Source: Mycolicibacterium sediminis
GTDB taxonomy: Bacteria > Actinomycetota > Actinomycetes > Mycobacteriales > Mycobacteriaceae
Length of the DNA stretch: 64,000 bases
Assembly: GCF_010731735.1 (NCBI RefSeq)
Contig: NZ_AP022588.1
Span: 4,588,001-4,652,000 of the forward strand
Reading direction: 5' to 3'
Below, piece by piece: positions 8,541 through 16,614 of the stretch. The notes below the pieces were generated by a model, which was not told where the DNA came from, searched no databases, and saw only the letters and a list, made by a program, of their open reading frames with translations. Position numbers and translations under genes: made by a program. The first letter of the stretch is position 1; the number at the start of each line of letters is the position of its first letter.

Positions 8541-9290
8541 CTACAGCGGTCCGCCCGCGCACATCTGAACCGACTGAGCCACCGTGAGCGCCTCGAAGTC
8601 GCCGTCGAGATCGGCCAACACCGTTGCGGCAGTGTGGGCGAGGTGACGCGCCATCGACGCACCTGCGGCGTCGACCTCACCGGCGGCCAGTGCAGTCAGA
8701 ATCTGCTCGTGTTCGGCCTCGGCCACGGCGAAGGTGTCGGCGTGGGCCCGCTGGCCGAAGCGCACGTATCGCTCGGTGCGCTCAGAGTAGGACAGGATGA
8801 TCCCCGCCAGCGGCGCCCCGGCCCGCGCCGTGCACAGGGTGTGGAAGCGTCGGTGGGCGGCGACCCATTCACTCATGTCCTGCGCCCGCTTGGTCTTTCG
8901 CATTCGGCGCAGGCACTCCTGCGCCTCCGCCACCTCCGCGTCCGACAGGCGACCCGCGGTAATCCGCGCCCCGAGGGCTTCCAGGGTAATCCGGACCCCG
9001 TACAGCTGATCGACCTCGCCAGCGTCCAACGCCCGAACAACCGCGCGTTGGTTGAGCGCGACGTCGATCAGACCCTCCTGCTGCAACATTCGGAACGCCT
9101 CACGCATGGGGATGCGGCTGACGTTGAACCGGCGGGCAAGGTCGGCCTGATTAAGCTCGGTGCCAGGGGCGATCGCGCCGTCGTTGATGAGCCTGCGCAG
9201 ATGCGTGTGCAGTTGCGAGCTAAACTCACGGGGGTTGTCGAGCGTGGGGACCACCAGGTCGTCGAGCGCAGCATCAACGCGAACCGGCAT
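8541..9290 (-). CDS. GntR family transcriptional regulator, FCD (FadR) type
   Basis: A 249-residue regulator. The N-terminal winged helix contains LNQADLARRFNVSRIPMREAFRMLQQEGLI (read in parts), the hallmark of the FadR subfamily. The C-terminal all-helical FCD domain has the metal or effector histidines in AHRRFHTL and in the final MARHLAHT segment. Such proteins are usually repressors released by a pathway acid. The start ATG at 9290 follows GAAGGAAG. Upstream at 9344-9355 is a perfect palindrome, TGTGTATACACA, with two close copies in the divergent promoter of the catabolic operons, so control of that island plus autoregulation is inferred. Confidence 0.87.
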   Translation of the reverse strand: MPVRVDAALDDLVVPTLDNPREFSSQLHTHLRRLINDGAIAPGTELNQADLARRFNVSRIPMREAFRMLQQEGLIDVALNQRAVVRALDAGEVDQLYGVRITLEALGARITAGRLSDAEVAEAQECLRRMRKTKRAQDMSEWVAAHRRFHTLCTARAGAPLAGIILSYSERTERYVRFGQRAHADTFAVAEAEHEQILTALAAGEVDAAGASMARHLAHTAATVLADLDGDFEALTVAQSVQMCAGGPL

Positions 9291-9343
9291 CGGGTTCTTC
9301 CTTCGATCGTGCGCCGTGAAGTGCTGGACGGCGGGGGAGCGAT

Positions 9344-9355
9344 TGTGTATACACA
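9344..9355. promoter_or_regulatory. GntR operator and -10 region, autoregulatory site
   Basis: TGTGTATACACA is a perfect 12-bp palindrome 53 bases upstream of the GntR start. Its TATACA core can serve as the -10 of the minus-strand promoter, so binding would repress the regulator's own gene. FadR-type proteins commonly bind short GT-N-AC palindromes of this style. Confidence 0.6.
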
Positions 9356-9426
9356 GTACCAGCTCAGTGCGGATGCCGTTGGTCACCGACGCGAGCGGTG
9401 ACGAGGTGGTCACGCCACTTTCACAT

Positions 9427-9826
9427 ATGGTTCGCCATGACCGATTCGGCAGGCTCTACCACCTCGCGACGATCGACCGCCTCGACGTGTTCTACCGTGA
9501 GGCTAATGACAGGTTGAAACCCGACTCTGCTGCTCCTGCACTGCTTTCCGTCGCGTTCGCCGCAATCTGATCACCTCTTGCCCGACGCGTATCACGTGGT
9601 GGCATCGGATCACATCGGGTTCAGCCGGTCGTCGGTGCCGTTGGTTGACGACTTCGCCTACAGCTTCGACCTACTCACCGAGATCACCGAGGGCCTCATC
9701 ACGCAGCTCGGCTCGGACCGTTTCGCCGCCTACATCCGCCACCACGGCGCACCCATCGGCCTGCGCATCGCCAGTGCCCAGCCGGAACGCATCGCCGGGA
9801 TCATCACACTCGGCGGGAACGCCTAG
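9427..9826 (+). pseudogene. Alpha/beta hydrolase (haloalkane dehalogenase/epoxide hydrolase type), frameshifted and truncated
   Basis: Two adjacent frames together read like the first half of an alpha/beta hydrolase. Frame one gives LATIDRLDVFYREANDRLK. After a +1 shift within CCC at 9520-9522 it continues PTLLLLHCFPS, then AYHVVASDHIGFSRSS, AYSFDLLTEITEGLITQLG and IRHHGAPIGLRIASAQPERI. A stop (9824-9826) follows GGNA, where relatives continue for about another 150 residues, and nothing similar was found after it. The nucleophile elbow also looks changed (HHGAP where relatives have HDYGAP). One inserted C plus loss of the 3' half explain the state. It lies at the edge of the catabolic island and was probably once part of it. 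Confidence 0.7.
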
Positions 9827-10335
9827 CTGGACGGGACGGCGCGAATCACAATACCGTTGTCTACGAAAGGTTTTGGAGCAGCAGGTGGGCGACACCGCAG
9901 TGGTTGTACTCGCATCCCAAGCGCATAACCAATGTACAACTTGACATAATGTGGCTTATCGGCACAAACCCGTGTGCGGGTCACGTGGCTGGGCAGGCGA
10001 AACAGACCTTCGTCGCTGTCAGGCTCGTCGTCCGCATTCCGTGACTACCCGACAGTTCCCGCTCAGTAGCCGCGCCGACACGCCATGCTCTTGCCCCAGC
10101 CGGCGAACCTCGATGTTCTGAATCCGGGTGACCATGGGCCGCCCGGTCGGCACGACTGGCGACCCAGCGATGATCTGGCATCGGCGAGGAACCTCGCTCC
10201 AAATCCCATGTCCACCGATCAATTCGTCACAGTGACGTTTTAGTGATGGCAGGCTGGGACGGCGGGTTGTGTTCCCGACGAAGCCTCCCTGGTTCGAGGC
10301 ACGCCAGCCAGAGGTACCACCTCGAGTTCGCGCTC
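9827..10335 (+). other. 509-bp region without a recognisable gene
   Basis: No frame here has a recognisable family. A 13-bp palindrome, CGTCACAGTGACG (10225-10237), lies about 100 bases past the histidine kinase stop and could be an operator remnant or part of a weak hairpin. A TTGACA (9941-9946) has no convincing -10 or downstream gene. The stretch probably contains debris of the lost 3' end of the hydrolase pseudogene. Confidence 0.4.
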
Positions 10336-11565
10336 CTAGCGCAGCGGGATCCGAATGGTGATGCGAGTTCCCGGCTGGCCGGCTTCGACGTCGAACACCC
10401 CACCGCTTGCGAGCACCCTGGTGCGAATGGATGACAAGCCGATGTGTCCGTCGTCCTGGCTCTTCGTGATGGCGTCCTCCGAAATGCCGACCCCGTCGTC
10501 GGCGATCGTCAGCACCGCAGTCTTCGCACTGTTGCGCAGGGTGATCCAGATCGTCCTGGCTCGAGCATGTTTGACGGCATTGGTCAGCATTTCCCTTGCG
10601 GCGCCGAACAGTACGTAATCGACATCCGAGCGTCCGCTGTCGGGCCAATCCTCCACGTCGACCTCCACATCGAGATCCGGCCGTTCGTTCAGTCCCGCTG
10701 CCAGATGGACGAGCGCCGCCTTCAGACCTAGTCGCTCGAGGACTTCCGGGTGCAACTCGCGCGCGACGTCACGGAGCAACCGCGAGGCCTCGACGAGCGC
10801 GGACTCGACTCGACTCATCGAAGCGACGTCCCCGCCTCGTACGTCCTCCATGTCCTGCCGCGCGACGAGCACGTACTGCAGCGCGCCGTCGTGCACGCGT
10901 TCAGCTACCTCCTGCCGCTCGTGCTTCTCGACCGCGAGCAGTTCGTGCAGCAGTTGAGTGCGCTGCTGCGCGAGTTGCCCGATCAGCTGCACCTTGGTCA
11001 GCTGAATCCGAGACAATGCAACCGATCCCCCGGCAAGACCCGTCAAGATTGCGGTGCTCAACAAGATCGACGCCCACGGCTCCTCATTGGCGGACTGCGT
11101 GATCCAGCTGGCGGCGACGAAGGCCAACACCGTCGGAGCGGCTACGACGGTACTGACGTAGGGGCTCAACTGCGCGGCGGCGATCAACGGTACGAGGAAC
11201 AGACCGTTGCGGAGGACGTCCGACGTCCAATCCTCCTGAGAGAAGTAGCCAGTCAGCACCGACAACACGGCTACGACGGCGATGTCGACCGCCAACATCC
11301 CGAGCGTCACGCGATTCACCGTGCGCGAACGGGAATCGGTCATCCTCGGCCGATGCGCCCACACGCTCCAGCAGCCGACCACGACGACGTAGGCGGCAGT
11401 GAGCCCGACACATGCCCCTCTGTCGTTGTGCGGCGGCTCCAACAGCAGGGTGATGACGATGAACGCGACGAGCAACAGGCGCAGACTGCCCTGCAACAGC
11501 GAACCATGGGGCGTCGCCGTGCGGCCCTCTGCGCCAGCAGCCCCATCTGCGCCGACGTCGATCAC
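10336..11565 (-). CDS. Sensor histidine kinase, NarL/HisKA_3 type, multi-pass membrane
   Basis: A 409-residue kinase. The first about 190 residues hold roughly six hydrophobic segments (for example LLLVAFIVITLLLEP and AAYVVVVGCWSVW) and no extracellular sensor domain. A coiled linker then leads to the H-box EVAERVHDGALQ, the form used by HisKA_3 kinases, followed by HATPase_c with the N-box MLTNAVKHARA and the G1 box DDGVGI. It autophosphorylates the His of RVHDG and passes phosphate to a LuxR-type response regulator. No regulator gene adjoins it; the nearest candidate is at 28037. The start is GTG at 11565, 9 bases after AGGAGA. Confidence 0.85.
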   Translation of the reverse strand: MIDVGADGAAGAEGRTATPHGSLLQGSLRLLLVAFIVITLLLEPPHNDRGACVGLTAAYVVVVGCWSVWAHRPRMTDSRSRTVNRVTLGMLAVDIAVVAVLSVLTGYFSQEDWTSDVLRNGLFLVPLIAAAQLSPYVSTVVAAPTVLAFVAASWITQSANEEPWASILLSTAILTGLAGGSVALSRIQLTKVQLIGQLAQQRTQLLHELLAVEKHERQEVAERVHDGALQYVLVARQDMEDVRGGDVASMSRVESALVEASRLLRDVARELHPEVLERLGLKAALVHLAAGLNERPDLDVEVDVEDWPDSGRSDVDYVLFGAAREMLTNAVKHARARTIWITLRNSAKTAVLTIADDGVGISEDAITKSQDDGHIGLSSIRTRVLASGGVFDVEAGQPGTRITIRIPLR

Positions 11566-11877
11566 GGCATCGTCTCCTCATCCCCGGGTCGACGGGTATC
11601 TAGCGACTCCGCCACTCATCGGTGATCGTAGCGACGGCACCGCAGTCGTTGCTGTGGGCTTCCCGTGTTCCGCGTCCCGTCCGACGTGCCGACCTGCGCT
11701 CTCAGCCCGTGTTCACGGCCGCGGATTCTCATCCTTCTGTCACTCCCCTGGGCTACCGAAAGAACCTCTGGTTTCCGTCACGAGTCGATTCACGCCGCCA
11801 TCGCTGGACCGGCGGGTAAAGCCGTTCTCCAACAACGGGTTCATGCCTCGGCAATCTCGAAGCGCTCCGCCCGTCCA
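11566..11877 (-). other. 312-bp region without a recognisable gene
   Basis: This is the upstream region of the histidine kinase and the 3' flank of the LysR gene. It contains the kinase ribosome-binding site (AGGAGA, 11575-11580). Short frames on both strands show no family resemblance and I saw no clear hairpin. Confidence 0.4.
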
Positions 11878-12750
11878 TCACGAACGACGACGTGGTTCTG
11901 CGTAGAGCTTGGTGGCGATGTCCAGGAGATCGCCCATGCCGTCGGGACGGTGGTCCTTCCACCACGCCAGCCGTACGGCGATGCGCGGGCCGTCCTTGAT
12001 GGGGCGATAGGTGATTCCTGGTCGCGGATGGTGGTGGGCGGTCGCGTCGGCCGTCGTTCCCACCCCGCGGCCGGCGGTGATGGCGTCGAGCCAACTGTCG
12101 ACGTCGTTCGATTCGATGAAATTCGGCCGATGACCCGGATCAGTCCACAGATCGCTGCTGGTGGTGCCGACGCGGGGGTCGATGACGACGGTGCGGTCGG
12201 CGATTTCGCGCATGCTCACGTGCCGACGCCGCGCCCATTGCCGATCATCCGAGGGGAACGCGACCAGCCGGCGTTCGAGGCCGATGACTACCTGCTCGAA
12301 ACGTTTGTCCTCGAGCGACGTTCGAAGGATCGCGGCATCGCAGAGACCCTCCGCCAAGCCTGCGGTCGGTGAGTTGTACCGCAGGAGTTGCAGCTCGATG
12401 GTGTCGTGACGAGCAGCCCAATCCCGCTGCAGCTGCACCGTGTGACTCCCTAGTGCGGCCCACGCATAGCCCAAGCGCAGGGTGCCACGACGGGTGGACA
12501 GGAAGTCGGTGAACCGGTCGGCCTCGGCCAGCACGATGCGGGCCTGCGGAAGGATCTGCTGCCCCGCAGCGGTCAGTTCGCATCCGCGCGGTACCCGCCG
12601 GAGCAGCTTGACGCCGATGGCGGTTTCGAGGCCCGCGATCGTGCGAGATACCGCCGCCTGAGAGACCTGGAGCTGAGCCGCGGTGTCGGTGAAGGACCCC
12701 AACTCTGCAGCCGCCACGAAGCAGCGCAGTTCCCTCAAGTTCCAATCCAT
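11878..12750 (-). CDS. LysR family transcriptional regulator
   Basis: A 290-residue LysR protein. The N-terminal helix-turn-helix is clear (MDWNLRELRCFVAAAELGSF, then LQVSQAAVSRTIAGLE), followed by LTAAGQQILPQA and an effector domain of ordinary length. The ATG at 12750 gives the standard LysR N-terminus; an upstream ATG at 12783 would add 11 atypical residues. It is divergent from an EamA-type exporter 69 bases away, the common arrangement in which a LysR protein controls the neighbouring transporter. The AT-richer spacer (12755-12780, around TATAGCAGTCGTAAT) is the probable binding region, but no perfect T-N11-A repeat stands out. The effector is unknown. Confidence 0.85.
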   Translation of the reverse strand: MDWNLRELRCFVAAAELGSFTDTAAQLQVSQAAVSRTIAGLETAIGVKLLRRVPRGCELTAAGQQILPQARIVLAEADRFTDFLSTRRGTLRLGYAWAALGSHTVQLQRDWAARHDTIELQLLRYNSPTAGLAEGLCDAAILRTSLEDKRFEQVVIGLERRLVAFPSDDRQWARRRHVSMREIADRTVVIDPRVGTTSSDLWTDPGHRPNFIESNDVDSWLDAITAGRGVGTTADATAHHHPRPGITYRPIKDGPRIAVRLAWWKDHRPDGMGDLLDIATKLYAEPRRRS

Positions 12751-12819
12751 GAACAAAGCGTATAGCAGTCGTAATCCATGCATTTGTGTTGGGCCGATGT
12801 CACTCCTAGCGTTCCACGC

Positions 12820-13782
12820 ATGAAGGATGACGGCACCGATGGGTCGCGGCTAGCCGCCACGGTCCTCGCCTCCCCGGGTGCGGGGCAGAGCCGGCAAAGC
12901 CGAGCCGCGGGGGTGGCATTGATGCTGGCCAGTTCGACCTCGAATCAAACCGGTGCCGCGGCCGGGGCATTGGCGTTCCCGGAGATCGGCCCCGTGGGCG
13001 TGATCGCGATCCGGCAAGTCGTGACGGCGCTGGTCTTGACGCCAATCGTGCGGCCTCGTCTGCGGAGCCTGACTGGACACCAAATTCGGCCAATCATCGC
13101 GCTGGCACTCGTGTTCAGCGTGATGAACGTGTCGCTATATGCCGCGGTGGAGCGCGTCGGCCTCGCGATGGCGGTGACGTTGGAGTTCCTTGGGCCGTTG
13201 GCGGTGGCGATCGGCAGTTCGCGTCGATCCCGTGACATGTGCGCAGCCGTACTCGCCGGCGCAGGCGTCCTCGTACTCACCCACCCGGGGGTGAACACCG
13301 ACGTGCTGGGCGTAGGACTCGCGTTGATCGCCGCGGCGTCGTGGGCGTCGTACATCCTGCTCAATCGCGCCGTCGGTGCACGGGTGGAGGGCCTACATGG
13401 CACCGCCGTGGCCAGCCTCGTGGCGGCCGCATGCTGGGTCCCGGTCGGCGCCTCGTGGTTCGCCGCACACCCGCCGACACCTCGCGCCATCGCCTACGCA
13501 GCGGCGTGCGGAGTGCTGGCTTCGGTCATCCCGTACGTCACCGACCTGATGGCGTTGCGACGCGTGCCCACTCATGTCTTCGGAATCTTCGCCAGCATGA
13601 ACCCGGTGTGCGCAGCCGTAGCGGGAACCGTTGTACTCGGCCAGATCCCGTCCATCCCCGAGTGGGCCGGAATCGCGATGATCGTGGGCAGCAACGTCCT
13701 CGTCACGGTGATGGCCTCCGATACCGGTTCGCACGACGGTGGGAGCCAAGAGGCACGCCCTCGTCGCTACAGGACGTTGTAG
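12820..13782 (+). CDS. EamA/DMT (RhtA-like) family exporter
   Basis: A 320-residue drug/metabolite transporter with about ten hydrophobic helices in two EamA repeats. Motifs include VAIRQVVTALVL in the first repeat, LEFLGPLAVAIGSSRR, LASVIPYVTDLMALRRVP and a PVCAAVAGTVVLGQ segment near the end. The pattern resembles RhtA/YdcZ-like exporters of amino acids or related metabolites. ATG 12820 is preferred: the open frame begins at 12778, but those residues are polar and overlap the LysR promoter. The N-terminus to about residue 30 is an unusual polar, Gly/Ser/Arg-rich extension. The 3' end overlaps the convergent CDGP gene by 16 bases. Confidence 0.82.
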   Translation: MKDDGTDGSRLAATVLASPGAGQSRQSRAAGVALMLASSTSNQTGAAAGALAFPEIGPVGVIAIRQVVTALVLTPIVRPRLRSLTGHQIRPIIALALVFSVMNVSLYAAVERVGLAMAVTLEFLGPLAVAIGSSRRSRDMCAAVLAGAGVLVLTHPGVNTDVLGVGLALIAAASWASYILLNRAVGARVEGLHGTAVASLVAAACWVPVGASWFAAHPPTPRAIAYAAACGVLASVIPYVTDLMALRRVPTHVFGIFASMNPVCAAVAGTVVLGQIPSIPEWAGIAMIVGSNVLVTVMASDTGSHDGGSQEARPRRYRTL

Positions 13783-14216
13783 GTGTACGGCGGCAGCCAA
13801 CCGGGCTCGTCCGGCAGCACCGTGTCAGGCGCCACGGGGTAGGAATCCTGCGCCTGGGTGGTCTCCGCGATCGGGTAGCCACCGGTACACGTGACGTCGG
13901 GGTTTCCGATGATCTGGCCATAGCTTCCGGTCACGGCGTTGCTGTGACACCGAAGCGGCGGGTTGCTCGCCGGGGTGAAGACCGTGCGGGTGCGCTGCCA
14001 GGTCCCGTCCGACTGCTTGGGGCCGTCGCAGACCTTGCGGCGGTCACTGCCGAAGAGTCCCCAGTGGATGGTTTCGCATCCCATGGCGGGCCCGGCAGCG
14101 GGGCCGGGGTCGGCATGGCCGACGGCGGGGGCGCCCACGGCGATCAGCGCCGAAGCGGCGGTCAGAACGAATCCGCCCGCGACGCGGCGCATCCGGCTGG
14201 AGGTGGTGGTCGTCAT
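13767..14216 (-). CDS. Secreted CDGP-domain protein
   Basis: A 149-residue secreted protein. A signal peptide is clear: MTTTTSSRMRRVAG, a hydrophobic core (FVLTAASALIAVGAPAVG) and a likely cleavage after AVGHA before DPGPAAG. The mature part has a Cys-containing segment with VCDGP (the CDGP motif of a mycobacterial family of unknown function), several cysteines suited to disulphides, and ends in PPYTYNVL. Its role is unknown; it should be exported by Sec to the cell envelope or medium. It overlaps the 3' end of the convergent EamA gene by 16 bases. Confidence 0.72.
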   Translation of the reverse strand: MTTTTSSRMRRVAGGFVLTAASALIAVGAPAVGHADPGPAAGPAMGCETIHWGLFGSDRRKVCDGPKQSDGTWQRTRTVFTPASNPPLRCHSNAVTGSYGQIIGNPDVTCTGGYPIAETTQAQDSYPVAPDTVLPDEPGWLPPYTYNVL

Positions 14217-14395
14217 TGCAATCCCCTGTCGATCTTCTGTCTCTCACGCTGTCTCGGCTCGTGCCGGGTGACGTACGAAAGAGTGCCGCAGCGCAGTGGC
14301 GCAGTGCGTCCGGCAATCGGACAGGAGACGGGATGGACCTGCCATCCCCCGATCAGGGGACAGCCCAGAACACCTCGCCGTTCATTACCCGGGGC

Positions 14396-15157
14396 CTACT
14401 GCTCGTTCGCCCCGACCAACGCCTCGGAGATCACGCCGGTCGCATTCCTCAGGGCGGGAATGGCGCGAGCGATCATGTCCTTGCTCACGCGAGTCGTTGG
14501 CCCGGAGATGCCGATTGCCATCGGAGTCGGCGCACCCGGTACCGCCATCGCGACGCAGCGAACACCGATCTCGAGTTCTTCGTCGTCGATCGCATATCCG
14601 TCGTTGCGCACCCGTTCGACGTTCGCGAAGACCGCAGAGAGGGTCGTGGCGCTGTTCGTGGTCGGCGCCGGAAGTCCGGACTGGGTGACCAGTTTCAGAA
14701 TGCGTGCATCGTCCAATTCAGCCAGGACGGCCTTGCCCACACCGGACGTGTGCAGACCCACGCGCTTGCCGACCTCGTCGCTGGTCCGCATCAGCCGCGC
14801 AGACGGCACCTGCCCGGTGTAGATCACCATGTCGCCGTCGAGCACCGCGAGACTCGCCGTTTCCGAAAGCAGGTCGACCAACGATTGCAGGACCGGGCCA
14901 GCGACCGCGCCCAATTGCCTGTTTGCCACGACGCCGAGCCGAATCAGTCTCGGGCCCAACGCATACCGACGATTCGGCAGCTGGCGGACGTAGCCAACCC
15001 CTACCAGCGTGCGCAGCAGGCGGTGGATCGTTGGCGGCGGTAGCGGAGACTCCGCGGACAACTCCGTGAGCGAGCACTCCCCTCCCGCACGCCCGATCAG
15101 CTCCATCAGCTCGAATGCGCGCTCCACCGACTGCACGCCGCCCGACTTCTCCACCAT
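14396..15157 (-). CDS. IclR family transcriptional regulator, probable AllR-like repressor
   Basis: A 253-residue IclR protein: winged helix (SVERAFELMELIG, then LPPPTIHRLLRTLVGVGYV) and an effector domain with TGQVPSARLMRT, HTSGVGKAVLAEL and AVPGAPTPMAIGISGPTTRV. I use ATG 15157, giving MVEKSGGVQSVERA, the usual IclR N-terminus. The frame can start at a TTG at 15205, but that would run the coding sequence almost into the operator at 15212. It is divergent from the DUF6986/ureidoglycine aminohydrolase operon. Four copies of a TTCC(A/G)C-type palindrome lie in front of this operon and around the permease and allantoinase promoters, so it is the likely repressor of ureide catabolism; glyoxylate or allantoin-derived acids are plausible inducers. 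Confidence 0.85.
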   Translation of the reverse strand: MVEKSGGVQSVERAFELMELIGRAGGECSLTELSAESPLPPPTIHRLLRTLVGVGYVRQLPNRRYALGPRLIRLGVVANRQLGAVAGPVLQSLVDLLSETASLAVLDGDMVIYTGQVPSARLMRTSDEVGKRVGLHTSGVGKAVLAELDDARILKLVTQSGLPAPTTNSATTLSAVFANVERVRNDGYAIDDEELEIGVRCVAMAVPGAPTPMAIGISGPTTRVSKDMIARAIPALRNATGVISEALVGANEQ

Positions 15158-15211
15158 GCGATCCACTTTCGATTGGGTGACTCTGATTTCATTCAACAGA
15201 TCCAAAATTCA

Positions 15212-15226
15212 TTCCGCAATACGGAA
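15212..15226. promoter_or_regulatory. IclR operator, copy 1
   Basis: TTCCGCAATACGGAA is an inverted repeat with six-base arms TTCCGC/ACGGAA that pair at TTCCG/CGGAA around five bases. It lies 54 bases upstream of the IclR ATG in the divergent control region. Confidence 0.6.
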
Positions 15227-15280
15227 TTACCGGGAGCCACAGCGGGCGGATCATGTACATTTCGGCAGCCGCACACTAAA

Positions 15281-15295
15281 CTCCACGATGTGGAA
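15281..15295. promoter_or_regulatory. IclR operator, copy 2
   Basis: CTCCACGATGTGGAA matches the 15-bp pattern of copy 1 with one changed outer base. It is 41 bases upstream of the DUF6986 start and 69 bp from copy 1, so two dimers could occupy the divergent promoters. Confidence 0.55.
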
Positions 15296-15336
15296 TTCGG
15301 TGCCCGAGGCGATCGCTCCCCCAGGGAGGGGCGGAC

Positions 15337-16614
15337 GTGACACGACGTCTCGACGACGGGGTGCTCGCCGACATTGACCGCCGCCTCGCGGCGGCGGATG
15401 CGCACCTGGCGAACCACTACCCCGGCGACGACGGCCGTCGGCAGCCCGTCCACACCGTCTACGTCCCGGGCAACCGGTACTCGACCACGATGCCGGCCGA
15501 CTGGGGATCCGCCGCCCTCGCAGCCGCGACGGACGCGGGCGGGCTCGATGCCGTGGCCGCACTCGTCGGCGCGAGCAGTGGAACCGATTGCCAGCCAGAT
15601 ACTCTCGCGGCGCTCGTCGAGAACAAGCTGACCACCGAGCCCATCGAAGACCTCCGCATCGACTTCGAGGACGGCTACGGCACGTTCGACGACGCGACCG
15701 AGGACGCTGACGTCGCACGGGCGATCGCAGCATTGCGCATCCCGCTCGACGCCGGCACCTCGACACCGTTCGTCGGCACCCGCTTCAAGTGCTTCGAAGC
15801 GGGCACCCGGGCACGCGGACTGCGCACGCTCGACATGTTCGTCAGTGGCCTCGTCGACTCCGGCGGCCTCCCCGACGGCCTGAACCTCACACTCCCCAAA
15901 GTGACGTCCGTCGACCAGGTCTCGGCGATGGTCGCGGTCGCAAGCGCCCTCGAGAGTGCGAACGGGCTCGCGGACGGGCGAATCCGCTTCGAAGTGCAGG
16001 TCGAGACACCGCAGGCGATCCTCGGCGCCGACGGCCGCGCGGCCGTTGCCCAATTCATCCACGCCGGGCAGGGTCGGGTCAGCTCGCTGCACTACGGGAC
16101 CTACGACTACTCGGCGTCCCTCGGCATCGCCGCCGCCTACCAGTCGATGGAGCATCCGGCGGCGGACCACGCCAAGAACGTCATGCAACTCGCCGTCGCA
16201 GGCACCGGCGTTCACCTCTCCGACGGCTCGACCAACATCCTTCCGGTCGGCGAACCCGACAACGTCGCCATGGCATGGAAGCTGCACGCTCGCCTCGTCC
16301 GGCGCCACCTGGAACGCGGCATCTACCAGGGCTGGGACATGCACCCCGCACAACTCGTCACCCGATACCTGGCGACCTACGCGTTCTATCGTGGCGCCTT
16401 CGCGCCCGCCGCGACGCGGCTGCGCAACTACGTCCACCAGCTCGACTCGACCGTCATGGACGAGCCGGCCACCGCCCGCGCACTCGCCAGTGTGATCCAC
16501 CGTGGCAGCGTGTGCGGCGCCCTCACCGTCGACGAGATCGAGACAGCCACCGATCTCCCCCTGACCACCGTGCGCGACACCGCGCTCGGCCGCACATCCA
16601 GGAGCAACCAGTGA
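15337..16614 (+). CDS. DUF6986 protein, HpcH/HpaI-CitE-like TIM-barrel lyase
   Basis: A 425-residue protein that reads as a member of the phosphoenolpyruvate-binding TIM-barrel group (HpcH/HpaI aldolase, citrate lyase beta, malyl-CoA lyase, malate synthase), matching the actinobacterial DUF6986 family. Visible are RIDFEDGYGTFDD (acidic metal-site segment), RFEVQVETPQAIL (Glu/Gln strand) and SSLHYGTYDYSASLGI. GTG 15337 follows GGGAGGGG. Its stop overlaps the ureidoglycine aminohydrolase start by 4 bases, a strong hint that it acts in the same route. By family chemistry it could make or cleave a C-C bond involving glyoxylate; this is inference, and no reaction is established for DUF6986 as far as I know. 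Confidence 0.75.
   Translation: MTRRLDDGVLADIDRRLAAADAHLANHYPGDDGRRQPVHTVYVPGNRYSTTMPADWGSAALAAATDAGGLDAVAALVGASSGTDCQPDTLAALVENKLTTEPIEDLRIDFEDGYGTFDDATEDADVARAIAALRIPLDAGTSTPFVGTRFKCFEAGTRARGLRTLDMFVSGLVDSGGLPDGLNLTLPKVTSVDQVSAMVAVASALESANGLADGRIRFEVQVETPQAILGADGRAAVAQFIHAGQGRVSSLHYGTYDYSASLGIAAAYQSMEHPAADHAKNVMQLAVAGTGVHLSDGSTNILPVGEPDNVAMAWKLHARLVRRHLERGIYQGWDMHPAQLVTRYLATYAFYRGAFAPAATRLRNYVHQLDSTVMDEPATARALASVIHRGSVCGALTVDEIETATDLPLTTVRDTALGRTSRSNQ

Noticed and set aside
9941..9946. TTGACA -35-like hexamer
   Set aside because: No suitable -10 at the right distance and no gene downstream on that strand.
10019..10648. 209-residue minus-strand frame overlapping the kinase 3' end
   Set aside because: Mostly a shadow of the histidine kinase; the non-overlapping end (from an ATG near 10132) reads like nothing known and lacks a ribosome-binding site.
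15193..16500. 435-residue antisense frame over the DUF6986 gene
   Set aside because: Shadow of a clear coding gene, no recognisable motif, and it runs through the operator region.
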